A stretch of 64,000 nt of DNA from the NCBI GenBank assembly GCA_023228825.1, contig JALOAL010000007.1, positions 98,081 to 162,080 on the forward strand. Direction: 5' to 3'. The translations under genes and the position numbers were made by a program. The stretch is from Dehalococcoidia bacterium. GTDB lineage: Bacteria > Chloroflexota > Dehalococcoidia > UBA2979. Under the pieces are notes generated by a model. It did not search any database. It was not told where the DNA came from and was given only the letters and a program-made list of their open reading frames with translations. Positions 26,095 to 34,946 of this stretch are shown piece after piece (position 1 is the first letter of the stretch; every line of letters begins with the position of its first letter).

Positions 26095-26373
26095 TCAGCC
26101 GGCGTCACGCGCCGGTTGGTCAAGCAGCCGCCGCGCCTCCTCGACGGCGGTGGTCTGGAGCAACTCCCGAGCGCCGTCCCGGCAGAGGCCTTGCACGAGC
26201 GCGGACTCGTACGCCTCCTCCACCGTCGCGCGCACGGCCTCGTGCAGCCGCCCCACCTCGGACGTGGGCGCCACGGTGAGCAGCGCCGAGCGCGTCCAGG
26301 CGGCGAGTTCCGCCTCGCTCGCTTCGCCCGAGGCGCCGGTGGCGTCCATCGTGTCGCCGGGGATGGTGTCCAT
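26095..26373 (-). CDS. Small acidic/helical protein of unknown function
   Basis: 92 residues, mostly alpha-helical in character, without membrane segment or known motif. Two in-frame ATGs (26373 and 26349) could start it. Codon positions look GC3-biased as in real genes, but evidence is limited. It is followed (on its strand) by nothing recognisable until the micro-protein on the other strand. Confidence 0.45.
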   Translation of the reverse strand: MDTIPGDTMDATGASGEASEAELAAWTRSALLTVAPTSEVGRLHEAVRATVEEAYESALVQGLCRDGARELLQTTAVEEARRLLDQPARDAG

Positions 26374-26390
26374 GCGACGACTATAGGCGC

Positions 26391-26555
26391 TCAGGAGGGC
26401 GCGTCCGCGACTTCCGTCACTTCATCGTTGGCGTCGCCCTGAGGTCGAGGACCGAGGGGAGGCGGTGCGCAGGGGAGGCGCACGGTGAACGTGCTGGCCC
26501 GGCCCTCCCGGCTCTCGACGAGCACCGGGCCGCCGTGTGCCTCCACGATGTGACG
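26391..26555 (-). pseudogene. Fragment of a histidine-kinase ATPase domain
   Basis: The frame reads RHIVEAHGGPVLVESREG, then STFTVRLP, which is the end of a HATPase_c domain (the HGG-x-ES-x-G-x-TF pattern after the G2 box). The preceding GLGLAIA and everything upstream are missing; the frame instead reads Pro/Ala-rich sequence with no kinase likeness. It is therefore a relic of a deleted sensor kinase. The rest of 26374-26702 shows no gene. Confidence 0.65.
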
Positions 26556-26702
26556 CGCGGGAGGTCGAGGTGGAAGCGATGGTCCGGCGACTGCTACTGG
26601 AGCATCTCCCACAGGCCTCGGACGCAGGCGACCCGGTCCCCCAGTGCGCAGGTCAGGGCCACTGAGCCCGGGTGTGGTCGAGAGCGCAGGGGCAGGGAAA
26701 TA

Positions 26703-27401
26703 TCAGTCCGAGCCGAGCGCAGACCGCAGCCCGGCGACGGCCTCCTGCGGCGTCTCCTGTGGGTTGAAGACCGCGGAGCCAGCGACGAGGATCGTGGCGC
26801 CAGCGTCCACGCACGAGCGCGCGTTGTGCGCCTTCACCCCGCCGTCCACCTCGATCGCCAGCGTGATGCCCTCGGCGCGCACGCGGGCCGCGAGGTCGCT
26901 CACCTTTTCGAGCAGATCCGGGCGCATGGCCTGCCCGCCCCACCCGGGCCGGATCAACATCACCGTGACCTCGTCCAGTTCCCCCAGCAGCGGGGCGATT
27001 GCCTCTACCGGGGTCTCCGGGTTGATGGCAATGCCGGCCTGGCACTGCAGGTCGCGGCACATGCGGATGTGCTCGCGCGAGGCCTCCAGGGATCCCGCCG
27101 CTTCGTAGTGGAAGATCAGGCGCTGAGCGCCCGCGTCGGCCAGGTCCGCGAACTGCTCGGACGGCCTCGCCACCATCATGTGCGCCTCGATGAACCGCCC
27201 GTCCGAGGCGTCTCGCACGGCGGCGACCACCTCCTTCCCGAACGAGATCGGCGGCACGAAGTGTCCGTCCATCACGTCCAGGTGCCAGAGGTCGATGCCG
27301 CCCGCCTCGGCGTCGCGCACCTGCTGCGCCAGGTTGCCGAAGTCCGCGGTGAGGATGGACGGAGCGATGAGCGCGCCAGTCACGCCGGTCCCGCCGATCA
27401 T
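26703..27401 (-). CDS. rpe: Ribulose-phosphate 3-epimerase
   Basis: 232-residue TIM barrel interconverting ribulose 5-phosphate and xylulose 5-phosphate. IAPSILTADFGNL, WHLDVMDGHFVPPISFG (metal-binding His and Asp), EAHMMV, MLIRPGWGGQ and IEVDGGV with VAGSAVF at the phosphate site are all present. It starts seven bases after the argH stop, so is probably cotranscribed with argH although not part of arginine synthesis. Confidence 0.95.
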   Translation of the reverse strand: MIGGTGVTGALIAPSILTADFGNLAQQVRDAEAGGIDLWHLDVMDGHFVPPISFGKEVVAAVRDASDGRFIEAHMMVARPSEQFADLADAGAQRLIFHYEAAGSLEASREHIRMCRDLQCQAGIAINPETPVEAIAPLLGELDEVTVMLIRPGWGGQAMRPDLLEKVSDLAARVRAEGITLAIEVDGGVKAHNARSCVDAGATILVAGSAVFNPQETPQEAVAGLRSALGSD

Positions 27402-27408
27402 CGGCCGG

Positions 27409-28842
27409 CTACCCCGCGCGCTCGCGCTCGAGGCGTGCTCGGGCGGCCTCGCGGGCTTCGCGCACGCGGCCCGGCGCGGTGCCGCCGGGCACGTCGCGAG
27501 CGGCCAGCGCCGCGTCCACGTCGATCGCCTGCACGTCCGCCTCGAACGCCGGGTGGGCGGCTCGGAAGTCCTCCAGCGTAAGGTCCTCGAACGTCTGGCC
27601 GTCGCGCTCGCAGCGGGCGACCAGCGCGCCGACGGCCTCGTGCGCCTCGCGGAAGGGGACGCCCTTCTTCGCCAGGTAGTCAGCCACGTCCGTGGCCAGC
27701 GCGAAGTTCGCCAGCGCCGCCGCGCGGCCTCGGTCCGCGTCGAAGGTCATCGTCGGCATCATGGCGGTGACCACGCGCAGGGTGATGAGGATCGTGTCCA
27801 CGGAGTCAAAGAGCGACTCCTTGTCCTCCTGGTTGTCCTTGTTGTAGGCGAGCGGTTGGCCCTTGAGCATGGTGAGCGCCTGCACCAGGTTGCCGATCAC
27901 CCGCGCGCTCTTGCCTCGCGCCAGTTCGGCCACGTCCGGGTTCTTCTTCTGGGGCATGATGCTGGAGCCCGTGGAATAGCGGTCGTCCATGCGCGCGAAG
28001 CCAAACTCCGCGCTCGCCCAGAGGATCAGTTCCTCCGACAGCCGTGAGAGGTGGACCGCCGTCAGGGCCGCCGCGGAGTGGTAGTCCACCACGAAGTCGC
28101 GGTCGCTCACCGCGTCCAGCGAGTTCTCCGAGATGCGCTCGAAGCCCAGTTGCTGCGCGACGAATTCGCGGTCAATGGGGTAGGTGACGCCGGCCAGGGC
28201 GCCCGCCCCCAGCGGGAGCACGTTCGCCCGGGCGCGCGCCTGCGCAAACCGCTCCGTGTCCCGTGTGAACATCGCCTCGTAGGCCAGCAGGTGGTGCGCC
28301 AGCAGGATCGGCTGCGCGCGCTGCAGGTGCGTGTACCCCGGGATCACCGTCTCCGCCTCGCGCTCCGCGAGGTCGATGAGCGCGCCTCGCAGCGAGCGCA
28401 GCAGCGAGGCCGTCTCGTCGCATGCCGCGCGGACGAAGAGGCGGGTGTCCGTGGCCACCTGGTCGTTCCGGGAACGGCCGGTGTGCAGCCGCCGCCCGGC
28501 GTCGCCGATGCGCTCGGTGAGCACGGCCTCGATGTTGAGGTGGATGTCCTCGCGGTCCAGGCGGAACTCGAACGTCCCCGCCTCGATCTCACGCTGGATC
28601 TGCTCCAGCCCGGCCACGATGGCGTCCCGGTCGCCCTCCGAGATCACTCTCTGCCGCGCGAGCATCGAGGCGTGGGCGATGGACCCGGCGATGTCCTCGC
28701 GGTAGAGGCGCCGGTCGAAGTCGATGGAGGCGTTGAACTGGTCGACGAGCGCATCCGTCTCGCCGGAGAAGCGCCCCCCCCACAGTTTGCTCGAAGCGCC
28801 CTCGGAGTTGCGGTTGGCGGACGTGCCCTCGGTGGTGCTCAT
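27409..28842 (-). CDS. argH: Argininosuccinate lyase
   Basis: 477 residues; last step of arginine synthesis, splitting argininosuccinate to arginine and fumarate. KLWGGRFSG at the start, FNASIDFDRRLYREDI, the conserved GRSRNDQVATD and the signature GSSIMPQKKNPD (catalytic serine loop) are intact. ATG 28842 lacks a ribosome site; TAGGCT lies six bases upstream, suggesting leaderless transcription separate from the toxin-antitoxin pair before it. Confidence 0.96.
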   Translation of the reverse strand: MSTTEGTSANRNSEGASSKLWGGRFSGETDALVDQFNASIDFDRRLYREDIAGSIAHASMLARQRVISEGDRDAIVAGLEQIQREIEAGTFEFRLDREDIHLNIEAVLTERIGDAGRRLHTGRSRNDQVATDTRLFVRAACDETASLLRSLRGALIDLAEREAETVIPGYTHLQRAQPILLAHHLLAYEAMFTRDTERFAQARARANVLPLGAGALAGVTYPIDREFVAQQLGFERISENSLDAVSDRDFVVDYHSAAALTAVHLSRLSEELILWASAEFGFARMDDRYSTGSSIMPQKKNPDVAELARGKSARVIGNLVQALTMLKGQPLAYNKDNQEDKESLFDSVDTILITLRVVTAMMPTMTFDADRGRAAALANFALATDVADYLAKKGVPFREAHEAVGALVARCERDGQTFEDLTLEDFRAAHPAFEADVQAIDVDAALAARDVPGGTAPGRVREAREAARARLERERAG

Positions 28843-28848
28843 GGCGCG

Positions 28849-28854
28849 AGCCTA
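28849..28854 (-). promoter_or_regulatory. -10 box (TAGGCT) before argH
   Basis: TAGGCT on the minus strand ends 6 nt before the argH ATG, with no ribosome site between. Candidate leaderless promoter within the arginine region. Confidence 0.5.
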
Positions 28855-28886
28855 CAGGAGCGCGCGTGTGTGAGCGATTGGGGGCG

Positions 28887-29306
28887 TCAGCGGAACGGGT
28901 TCACGATGCGCAGGCCCTCGATCTGCTGGTCGTGCTGCAGGTCCTCAGAGAGCAGGCGTCCGCACCCTGCCTCGAGGGCAGCCGCGATGATCAGGGAATC
29001 GTAGAAGGAGTACTGGTAGCGCTCGCGGACGCTGAGTGCACTCTCGTAGAGGGCCGGCGAGGGCATCACGGTCCAGAGAGGGAGGAGGAACTGCTGGAAC
29101 ATGCCGCGAAGGTTCTGGGCGGTAATGGGGTGGAGGAGCCTCCGTGTCAGCACGTTGAGGGTCTCCTGCACGACCTGATAACTGATTGTCGCCGACTGGC
29201 CCTCAAGCGCGCTGACAACGATATCTCGGCTGATCCGATGCTTCCGGTCGTCCTGCGGCGTCAGCAAGTAGACCAGGACGTTCGAGTCCAGGAAGTCACC
29301 GCTCAT
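28887..29306 (-). CDS. vapC: PIN-domain toxin (VapC family)
   Basis: 139-residue PIN-domain ribonuclease. Acidic Mg-site residues are visible in FLDSNVLVYLL (D7), QVVQETLNVL (E), YSFYDSLIIAAAL (D) and LLSEDLQ (D). It would cleave RNA when its antitoxin is degraded. Its start overlaps the end of the antitoxin gene by 11 bases. The pair is inserted between argG and argH and is slightly less GC-rich than its neighbours, as expected for a mobile toxin-antitoxin pair. Confidence 0.88.
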   Translation of the reverse strand: MSGDFLDSNVLVYLLTPQDDRKHRISRDIVVSALEGQSATISYQVVQETLNVLTRRLLHPITAQNLRGMFQQFLLPLWTVMPSPALYESALSVRERYQYSFYDSLIIAAALEAGCGRLLSEDLQHDQQIEGLRIVNPFR

Positions 29307-29532
29307 TCATCTCCTCGCGGGTGTACTTCCGGCCACCAGTACTGGTGTACGAAAGGATCTCGTCGAGCAGGGCCATGGCCTTCGCTGCCCGTTCCGGTCC
29401 GTCGTCGCGCTTCGCCGAGTACTCAGCGATCCAACGCCGGAACTCCTCGTTGAGCGTCGTGCGCCGCTCCCTCGCGCGTGCTCGCGCCCGCTCGATCTGC
29501 TTCTCATCCGCGCTGAAGGTGATGTTCTTCAT
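29296..29532 (-). CDS. vapB: Ribbon-helix-helix antitoxin (VapB-type)
   Basis: 78 residues. MKNITFSADEKQIERARARA then RRTTLNEEFRRWI is a ribbon-helix-helix DNA-binding unit; the C-terminal tail with Tyr and charged residues would bind the toxin. A GGAG site precedes ATG 29532. The gene comes first in the pair and overlaps the toxin start, the standard arrangement for autoregulation. Confidence 0.82.
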   Translation of the reverse strand: MKNITFSADEKQIERARARARERRTTLNEEFRRWIAEYSAKRDDGPERAAKAMALLDEILSYTSTGGRKYTREEMNER

Positions 29533-29550
29533 GCATCACTCCTGTGCTCA

Positions 29551-29574
29551 GTGTACACGGCTCGTGTGCACGAG
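29551..29574 (-). promoter_or_regulatory. Palindromes and promoter upstream of the toxin-antitoxin pair
   Basis: GTGTACAC (29551-29558) and CTCGTGTGCACGAG (29561-29574) are back-to-back palindromes 19 bp before the antitoxin start. On the minus strand TACACT lies in the first, and TTACTC stands 16 bp further up, so the second palindrome fills the promoter spacer: a likely operator for the antitoxin. Motif-based inference. Confidence 0.5.
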
Positions 29575-29645
29575 TAACGTCAGGGACTGCGCCTCTCCAG
29601 GGGGCGCAGCGTGTCGGGAAGGCGTTGGCCTGCGCCCCTGCTCCT

Positions 29646-30884
29646 CTACCCCTCCGGTGCGGCCAACTTCAGCAGGTCGCCGGCCTCCGTCAGCATCTGG
29701 GTCTGAGCCTGCACCTGGGCCTGGAGGCCGTGCAGGCGGATGAACCCCTGCGCGTGCGACTGGTCGAAGAGGTCGCCTTCCTTGTTGTAGGTGGCGAGGG
29801 CCTGCGAGTAGAGGCTGCGGTCCGCGCGACGGCCGATGACGGTGGCGTTGCCGTGCCACAGGCGCACGCGCACATCGCCCGTGACGTGGCGCTGCGTGCT
29901 GACCACGTACTGCGACAGGTCGCGGTGGTGGCTGGAGAACCAGAGGCCGTTGTAGACCAGGTCCGCGTACTCCTGCGCCACCAGGTGCTTGAACCGCGTC
30001 TGCGGCTTGGTCAGCGTCAGCGACTCCAGCGCCGAGTGCGCCTCCAGGAGGATCACCGCAGCGGGGGCCTCGTAGATCTCGCGCGACTTGATGCCCACCA
30101 GGCGGTTCTCCACCATGTCGATGCGGCCGATGCCGTGCTCGCCGCCGAGGTCGGACAGGCGTTGCACGAGGTCCACGGGGCCCATCTCCACGCCGTCCAG
30201 GGCGACCGGGATGCCCTCCTGAAAGCGGATCTCGACCTCGGCCGGGCGGGCGGGGGTCTCGTCCAGTGGCTTCGTCCAGAGGAAGACGTCAGCGGGAGGC
30301 TCCACCCACGGGTCTTCCAGGACGCCGGCCTCCACCGAGCGGCCCCACAGGTTCTCGTCCGTGGAGTACGGCGACTCCTGGGACTGGCGCACGCTGATGC
30401 CGTGCTGAGCCGCGTATGCCAGCGCCTCGTCGCGGGAGACCGAGTGCTCTCGGGTGGTGCCCACAATCGTCAGGTCCGGGGCCAGGGTCTGGACGCCAAT
30501 GTCGAGTCGCACCTGGTCGTTGCCCTTGCCGGTGCAGCCGTGCGCGACCGCCGTCGCGCCCACCTCGCGTGCCTTGTCCACGAGCAACTTGGCGATCAGC
30601 GGCCGGCCCAGGGCGGTCGCCAACGGGTAGCGGCCCTCGTAGACCACGCCGGCCTGCAGGGCGGGGAAGACGAAGTAGCGGAGGAAGTCCTGCTTGGCGT
30701 CCACGATGTCCACCTGCGCCGCGCCGGCCTGCTCGCCGCGCTCGCGGATGCCCTCCAGGTCTCCCAGGTTCCCCAGGTCGATCGTGAGGCAGTAGACCTC
30801 GTACCCGCGCTGGTCGCGCAACCAGTGCGCGGCGACGGAGGTGTCCAGTCCACCGGAGTAGGCAAGCACGATCTTTTCGGCCAT
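29646..30884 (-). CDS. argG: Argininosuccinate synthase
   Basis: 412 residues; joins citrulline and aspartate using ATP. The PP-loop is YSGGLDTSVAAHWL at 9-22. GCTGKGNDQVR, the DENLWGRS region and the C-terminal synthetase domain (about 180-400) are typical of ArgG. ATG 30884 follows GAGAGG. It lies directly downstream of the sensor kinase on the same strand (43-bp gap) and upstream of the toxin-antitoxin pair. Confidence 0.96.
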   Translation of the reverse strand: MAEKIVLAYSGGLDTSVAAHWLRDQRGYEVYCLTIDLGNLGDLEGIRERGEQAGAAQVDIVDAKQDFLRYFVFPALQAGVVYEGRYPLATALGRPLIAKLLVDKAREVGATAVAHGCTGKGNDQVRLDIGVQTLAPDLTIVGTTREHSVSRDEALAYAAQHGISVRQSQESPYSTDENLWGRSVEAGVLEDPWVEPPADVFLWTKPLDETPARPAEVEIRFQEGIPVALDGVEMGPVDLVQRLSDLGGEHGIGRIDMVENRLVGIKSREIYEAPAAVILLEAHSALESLTLTKPQTRFKHLVAQEYADLVYNGLWFSSHHRDLSQYVVSTQRHVTGDVRVRLWHGNATVIGRRADRSLYSQALATYNKEGDLFDQSHAQGFIRLHGLQAQVQAQTQMLTEAGDLLKLAAPEG

Positions 30885-30927
30885 GGGGTGACCTCTCAGG
30901 TTCGGTCGGGCACAGGGAGGAGTTCGA

Positions 30928-33582
30928 TCATATCCGGCGGTCCGGTAGGGTGAAGGTGAACGTGGTCCCCGTCATGCCGTCCGACTCGCACCAGATGCGA
31001 CCGCCGTGCAGTTCGACGAGCGACCGGGCAATGGCGAGGCCGAGCCCGGTGCCGCCCGTGGTCCTCCGCCCCTGGCTGGTGCGGTAGAACTTCTCGAACA
31101 GCTGGGCCTGCTCCTCCGGCGGAATGCCGATGCCGGTGTCCTGGACGGACACGCGCACCCACGGGGCTGCGGCCTGCACGGACACGGTGATGACCCCGCC
31201 CGGCGGCGTGTACTTGATGGCGTTGCCGATCAGGTTGGAGAGCACCTGCGCCACCCGTCTGCGGTCCGCCCATGTGGGCGCGCGCTCCGGGAGGTCCAGG
31301 CGGAACTGGTGCTGCTTGGCCATGGCGGCCGGCTGCGCCTCGGTCACCACCGCGCGCACCACCTCCACCACCTCCAGCGGCGCGGGGATGATCTGCATGC
31401 GCCCGGAGTCGATGGCGGACATGTCCAGCAGGTCGTTGATGAGCGCCATCAGGCGGTCCGTGTTGGCGTTGAGCACCTCCACGATGCGCTCCTGAGTCTG
31501 GTTCAGCGCGCCCGCATCGCCCTCGTCCAGCAGGTCGATCGTGGTGCGGATCAGGGTGAGGGGCGTGCGCAGTTCGTGGCCCACCATGGAGACGAAGTCC
31601 TGCTTCACCCGCTCCGCCTCCGACTCTGCGGACAGGTCGTGCAGCAGCACCATCATCCCGGCTCGCTCCGGGTCCGCGTCCACGAACGGCCCGGCGGAGA
31701 TGGCCACCCGACGCCCGTTGGCCTCACCGAGCAGCGGCGCCACCGGACTGTCCGAGGTGGACCGGGCGCGTCGCCGCAGCGTCTCGATGGCCTCGGCGCC
31801 CAGGGGCAGGATCTCCTGTGCCGAACGACCCACCAACTCCAGGCGCGAACGTCCCAGGATGCGGGCGGCGGCGGGGTTCGCCACGCGGCACTCGTCCGCG
31901 TGGTTGATGACCAGGACGCCGTCCGTCATCTCTCGCAGCACGGACTCCGCGATGCGGCGGTTCTCCTCCACTTCGCCGGCCAGTTCCGTCCGCTCCAGCA
32001 TGGCGGCGACCTCCAGCGCGACAGAGCGCAGCAACTCCGTGCGGGAGGGCGTCAGGCGCAGTGCGCGACGGGTGGTGAGGACCACGATCCCCGCCACCCC
32101 GTCCGGCTCCACCATGGGCTGCACCGCGAACCCGCCGATGTCGAACGGTGCCAGGTGCGCGGTCTCCCAGGCCTCGCTGCTGTCCGTGACGACCAGGCCG
32201 GTCTCCAGGCGCTGCCCGCGCACGCCGCCCTCGATGGTGGCGAGCAGGGCGGACACGGCGTCCGGGGCGAGGTTGGCGGACGCCGCCGCTGACAGCCGCC
32301 CCTCCTCCGTGGCCAGGGCGATGAGGGCGCCGTCTGCCCAGTCCAGGTCCGCGAGTTCGTCCGTGATCCCGGCAAAGCCGCCGGGGGCGTCGCCGCCCAA
32401 CGCGCCCAGGATGCCGTGCATCACGGAGAGTTCCTGGCTCGTCTCCGAGAGTGATGCGCTGGAGGCGTCGAAGCGGCTGGCCAGGTAGCGGTTCACGCTG
32501 AGCATGGCCTCCCGTTGCTGGCGGACGGCCACGCGGAGGTCCTCCAGCGCGTCCGCCAGGTCCAGGACCTCCGTGGGCCCGCTGGACTCCACGCGTGTGT
32601 CCAGGTCGTTCGCCTGGATGCGACGGGCGGCGTCCACCAGTTCGCGCAGCGGGCGCACGGAGAGGAATGCCAGGCCAGAGGCCAGCACCACGGCGATCAC
32701 CGCGCCCGCAGCGGTGGCGCGCAGTGCGTGGGTACGGATGTCGCTCACGCCGGCCAGGATGAGCGACTCCTCCATCGTCAGGTAGAACCTGCCCAGTTCC
32801 TCGCCGTCCGGGTCCGTCAGGGTGTACTGCGCGACCAGCGAGCGCACGTCGCCCAGGTCGATGAAGGCGGTGCCGCTGCGGAGGATGGCCTCGTGCTCGG
32901 CCGGGCTGATCGCGCCCGCCTCCAGTGCCACTGTGGGGTCTGTCACGTGGATGACGCCGTCGTCCGCCAGCAGCACCTGGACTCCGAGCAGGCGTTCCTG
33001 CGCCAGGAGGAACGAGCGTCCCATGCCAGTCAGCGCCTCGACGGCGCCCACGATGGTCCCGTCCGTGCCCACCACGGGGGCCACGCCACTGATCGCCAGG
33101 CCCATGCTCTCGTCCCGTCGGATGGAGGCGATCGCGTCGCCGCTGCGGAGGACGCGGCGCACCTGCTCTGGCACCACGCGCTGGCTGCCCTGGAGCGGGG
33201 AGTGGGCGCGCACCAGCAGCGCGCCGTCTGGCCCGTAGATCTGGAGGCCCGGCGTGCCCTGCAGAGGGGTGCCCGTGCGCTGGTAGTACTCGCTGGCAAT
33301 GCTCAGGATGGAGACCACGTCGCCGGCGGTGACGGCCTCTTGCATCTGGGCGTGGGTGCTCAGGACGGACGCGCCGGTCACCACCAGTTCCCGGTCCGTC
33401 TCCAGTCGCTGCACCAACTGATCGCGCGCCAGCAGGAGGCGCTCCGCGAAGCGCATCTCCTCGTTCTCGCGCAGGATGCCGTCCACCTGCCACACTACGA
33501 GCGCGCTGATCGCGACGATGAGCACGCTCATCGCCACGGCGATCTGGAAGCCCAGTGTCCGGATCAGGCCCCGCAACCCCAT
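30928..33582 (-). CDS. Multi-domain sensor histidine kinase
   Basis: 884 residues. Membrane helix 1 (about 12-33) and helix 2 (about 287-309) bracket an extracytoplasmic ~250-residue sensor with a Cache-like layout. HAMP follows (about 310-362), a GAF-like domain (about 385-535), a PAS (about 545-645), then HisKA with H669 in SMVGHELRTPL and HATPase_c with NLIGNAIKY (N788), QDTGIGIP (D815) and GGTGLGLA (842-849). All catalytic boxes are intact. No response regulator gene adjoins it, so its partner is elsewhere. It sits between argD and argG, which hints at a nutrient or metabolite signal, but that is inference. Confidence 0.93.
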   Translation of the reverse strand: MGLRGLIRTLGFQIAVAMSVLIVAISALVVWQVDGILRENEEMRFAERLLLARDQLVQRLETDRELVVTGASVLSTHAQMQEAVTAGDVVSILSIASEYYQRTGTPLQGTPGLQIYGPDGALLVRAHSPLQGSQRVVPEQVRRVLRSGDAIASIRRDESMGLAISGVAPVVGTDGTIVGAVEALTGMGRSFLLAQERLLGVQVLLADDGVIHVTDPTVALEAGAISPAEHEAILRSGTAFIDLGDVRSLVAQYTLTDPDGEELGRFYLTMEESLILAGVSDIRTHALRATAAGAVIAVVLASGLAFLSVRPLRELVDAARRIQANDLDTRVESSGPTEVLDLADALEDLRVAVRQQREAMLSVNRYLASRFDASSASLSETSQELSVMHGILGALGGDAPGGFAGITDELADLDWADGALIALATEEGRLSAAASANLAPDAVSALLATIEGGVRGQRLETGLVVTDSSEAWETAHLAPFDIGGFAVQPMVEPDGVAGIVVLTTRRALRLTPSRTELLRSVALEVAAMLERTELAGEVEENRRIAESVLREMTDGVLVINHADECRVANPAAARILGRSRLELVGRSAQEILPLGAEAIETLRRRARSTSDSPVAPLLGEANGRRVAISAGPFVDADPERAGMMVLLHDLSAESEAERVKQDFVSMVGHELRTPLTLIRTTIDLLDEGDAGALNQTQERIVEVLNANTDRLMALINDLLDMSAIDSGRMQIIPAPLEVVEVVRAVVTEAQPAAMAKQHQFRLDLPERAPTWADRRRVAQVLSNLIGNAIKYTPPGGVITVSVQAAAPWVRVSVQDTGIGIPPEEQAQLFEKFYRTSQGRRTTGGTGLGLAIARSLVELHGGRIWCESDGMTGTTFTFTLPDRRI

Positions 33583-33651
33583 GCGCCTATCCTCGCCCAG
33601 AGGCGTACCACATCACGCCTCGGTTCCGGGCGGTGGCCACCAGCCCTCGGG

Positions 33652-34857
33652 CTAGGAGGCGGACGATGAGGCGTGCACCTCTGCGATCACGCGCTCCAGG
33701 ATGTCCGTGGCCTGGTCGATCTCCCCGTCCGTCACCGTGAGCGGGGGGATGAGGCGGATGGCGTTGGGGCGCACCGCGTTCAGGATCAGGCCCTCCTGCA
33801 GCGCGCGCGAGGCGACCTCGGCCGCGATGTCGTGGTGCAGGACCACCGCGCGCATCAGGCCCTGGCCCCGCTGTCCGGCCACCGCCGGGCTGCGGTCTTC
33901 CAGGCCGGCCAGGCGCTGCCGCAGGTGCTCGCCGCGGGCCTGGGCGCTTTCCAGCACGCCGCCCTCCGTCAGTTGGCGCATCACGTAGAGGGCCGCCGCC
34001 GTAGCCAGCGGGTTCCCGCCGAAGGTGGATCCGTGGTCGCCCGGCTCAAAGACGCAGCAGTGCTCCTTGGCCAGCACCGCGCCGATCGGCACGCCACCGC
34101 CCAGGCCCTTCGCCAGCGTCATGATGTCCGGCTCAATGCCCGCCACCTGGTAGCCCCAGAGCGGCCCCGTGCGGCCACAGCCGGTCTGCACCTCGTCCAG
34201 CATCAGGAGGATGCCGCGCTCGTCACACCACGCGCGCACCTCGCGCAGGTAGTCCTCTGGCGGCTCGTTCACGCCGCCTTCGCCCTGCAACGTCTCCAGC
34301 AGCACCGCGCACGTGCGGTCCGTCGTGGCCTGCTTGAGCGCCTCCAGGTCGCCGTAGTCCACGAAGACGAACCCCGGCAACTGCGGCCCGAACGGCTCGC
34401 GGTACCGAGGCGTCCCGGTGGCGGCCACCGTGGCCAGCGTGCGGCCGTGGAAGCCGTTGTTGGTGGCGATGATCTCGTAGGCTCCGTCGCGCTGGTTGAT
34501 GCCCCACTTGCGGGCGAGTTTGATGGCCCCTTCGTTCGCCTCCGCGCCGGAGTTCACGAAGAAGACCTGGTCCAGCGCGGAGTGTTCCACCAGCAGGCGC
34601 GCCAGTTCGGCCTGCGGCTCGCTGTAGAACACGTTGGAGACGTGCAGCAGCGTCCGTGCCTGCTGGGCGATGACCTCCGCCAGGCCGGGGTGGGCGTGGC
34701 CCAGCGAGTCTGCGGCGATGCCGGCGACGAAGTCGAGGTAGGAGCGGCCCTGGTCGTCCCACACGCGGGTGCCCTCGCCACGGACCAGCGTGACCGGCAT
34801 GCGCCGAAACATCTGCATGTGGTAGCGGGCCTCAAGCGCGGGGGTATCTCCCACCAT
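33652..34857 (-). CDS. argD: Acetylornithine aminotransferase
   Basis: 401-residue class III PLP aminotransferase converting N-acetylglutamate semialdehyde to acetylornithine. FFVNSGAEANEGAIKLARKW, NGFHGRTLATVAATG, LLMLDEVQTGCGRTG and the PLP lysine in TLAKGLGGGVPIGA are intact, followed by HGSTFGGNPLA. ATG 34857 follows AGGAGG. Close paralogues handle succinylornithine or other omega-amino acids; the surrounding arg genes settle the role. Confidence 0.94.
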   Translation of the reverse strand: MVGDTPALEARYHMQMFRRMPVTLVRGEGTRVWDDQGRSYLDFVAGIAADSLGHAHPGLAEVIAQQARTLLHVSNVFYSEPQAELARLLVEHSALDQVFFVNSGAEANEGAIKLARKWGINQRDGAYEIIATNNGFHGRTLATVAATGTPRYREPFGPQLPGFVFVDYGDLEALKQATTDRTCAVLLETLQGEGGVNEPPEDYLREVRAWCDERGILLMLDEVQTGCGRTGPLWGYQVAGIEPDIMTLAKGLGGGVPIGAVLAKEHCCVFEPGDHGSTFGGNPLATAAALYVMRQLTEGGVLESAQARGEHLRQRLAGLEDRSPAVAGQRGQGLMRAVVLHHDIAAEVASRALQEGLILNAVRPNAIRLIPPLTVTDGEIDQATDILERVIAEVHASSSAS

Positions 34858-34946
34858 CTGCCTCCTGTGGTGCGGCGCCCAACGGGGGCGCCCGTGTCTC
34901 GCCGCCGGCGCCGCGCGAGGGCTGCCCCTCGCGCGGTGCTGCGTTC

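Noticed and set aside
29598..29645. GGGGCGCAG/CTGCGCCCC hairpin downstream of argG as a terminator
   Set aside because: Loop of more than 20 bases and no T-run; too weak to call.
32515..33669. Plus-strand frame over the sensor kinase
   Set aside because: Rich in His, Gln and Arg with no motif; the kinase on the minus strand has all its boxes.
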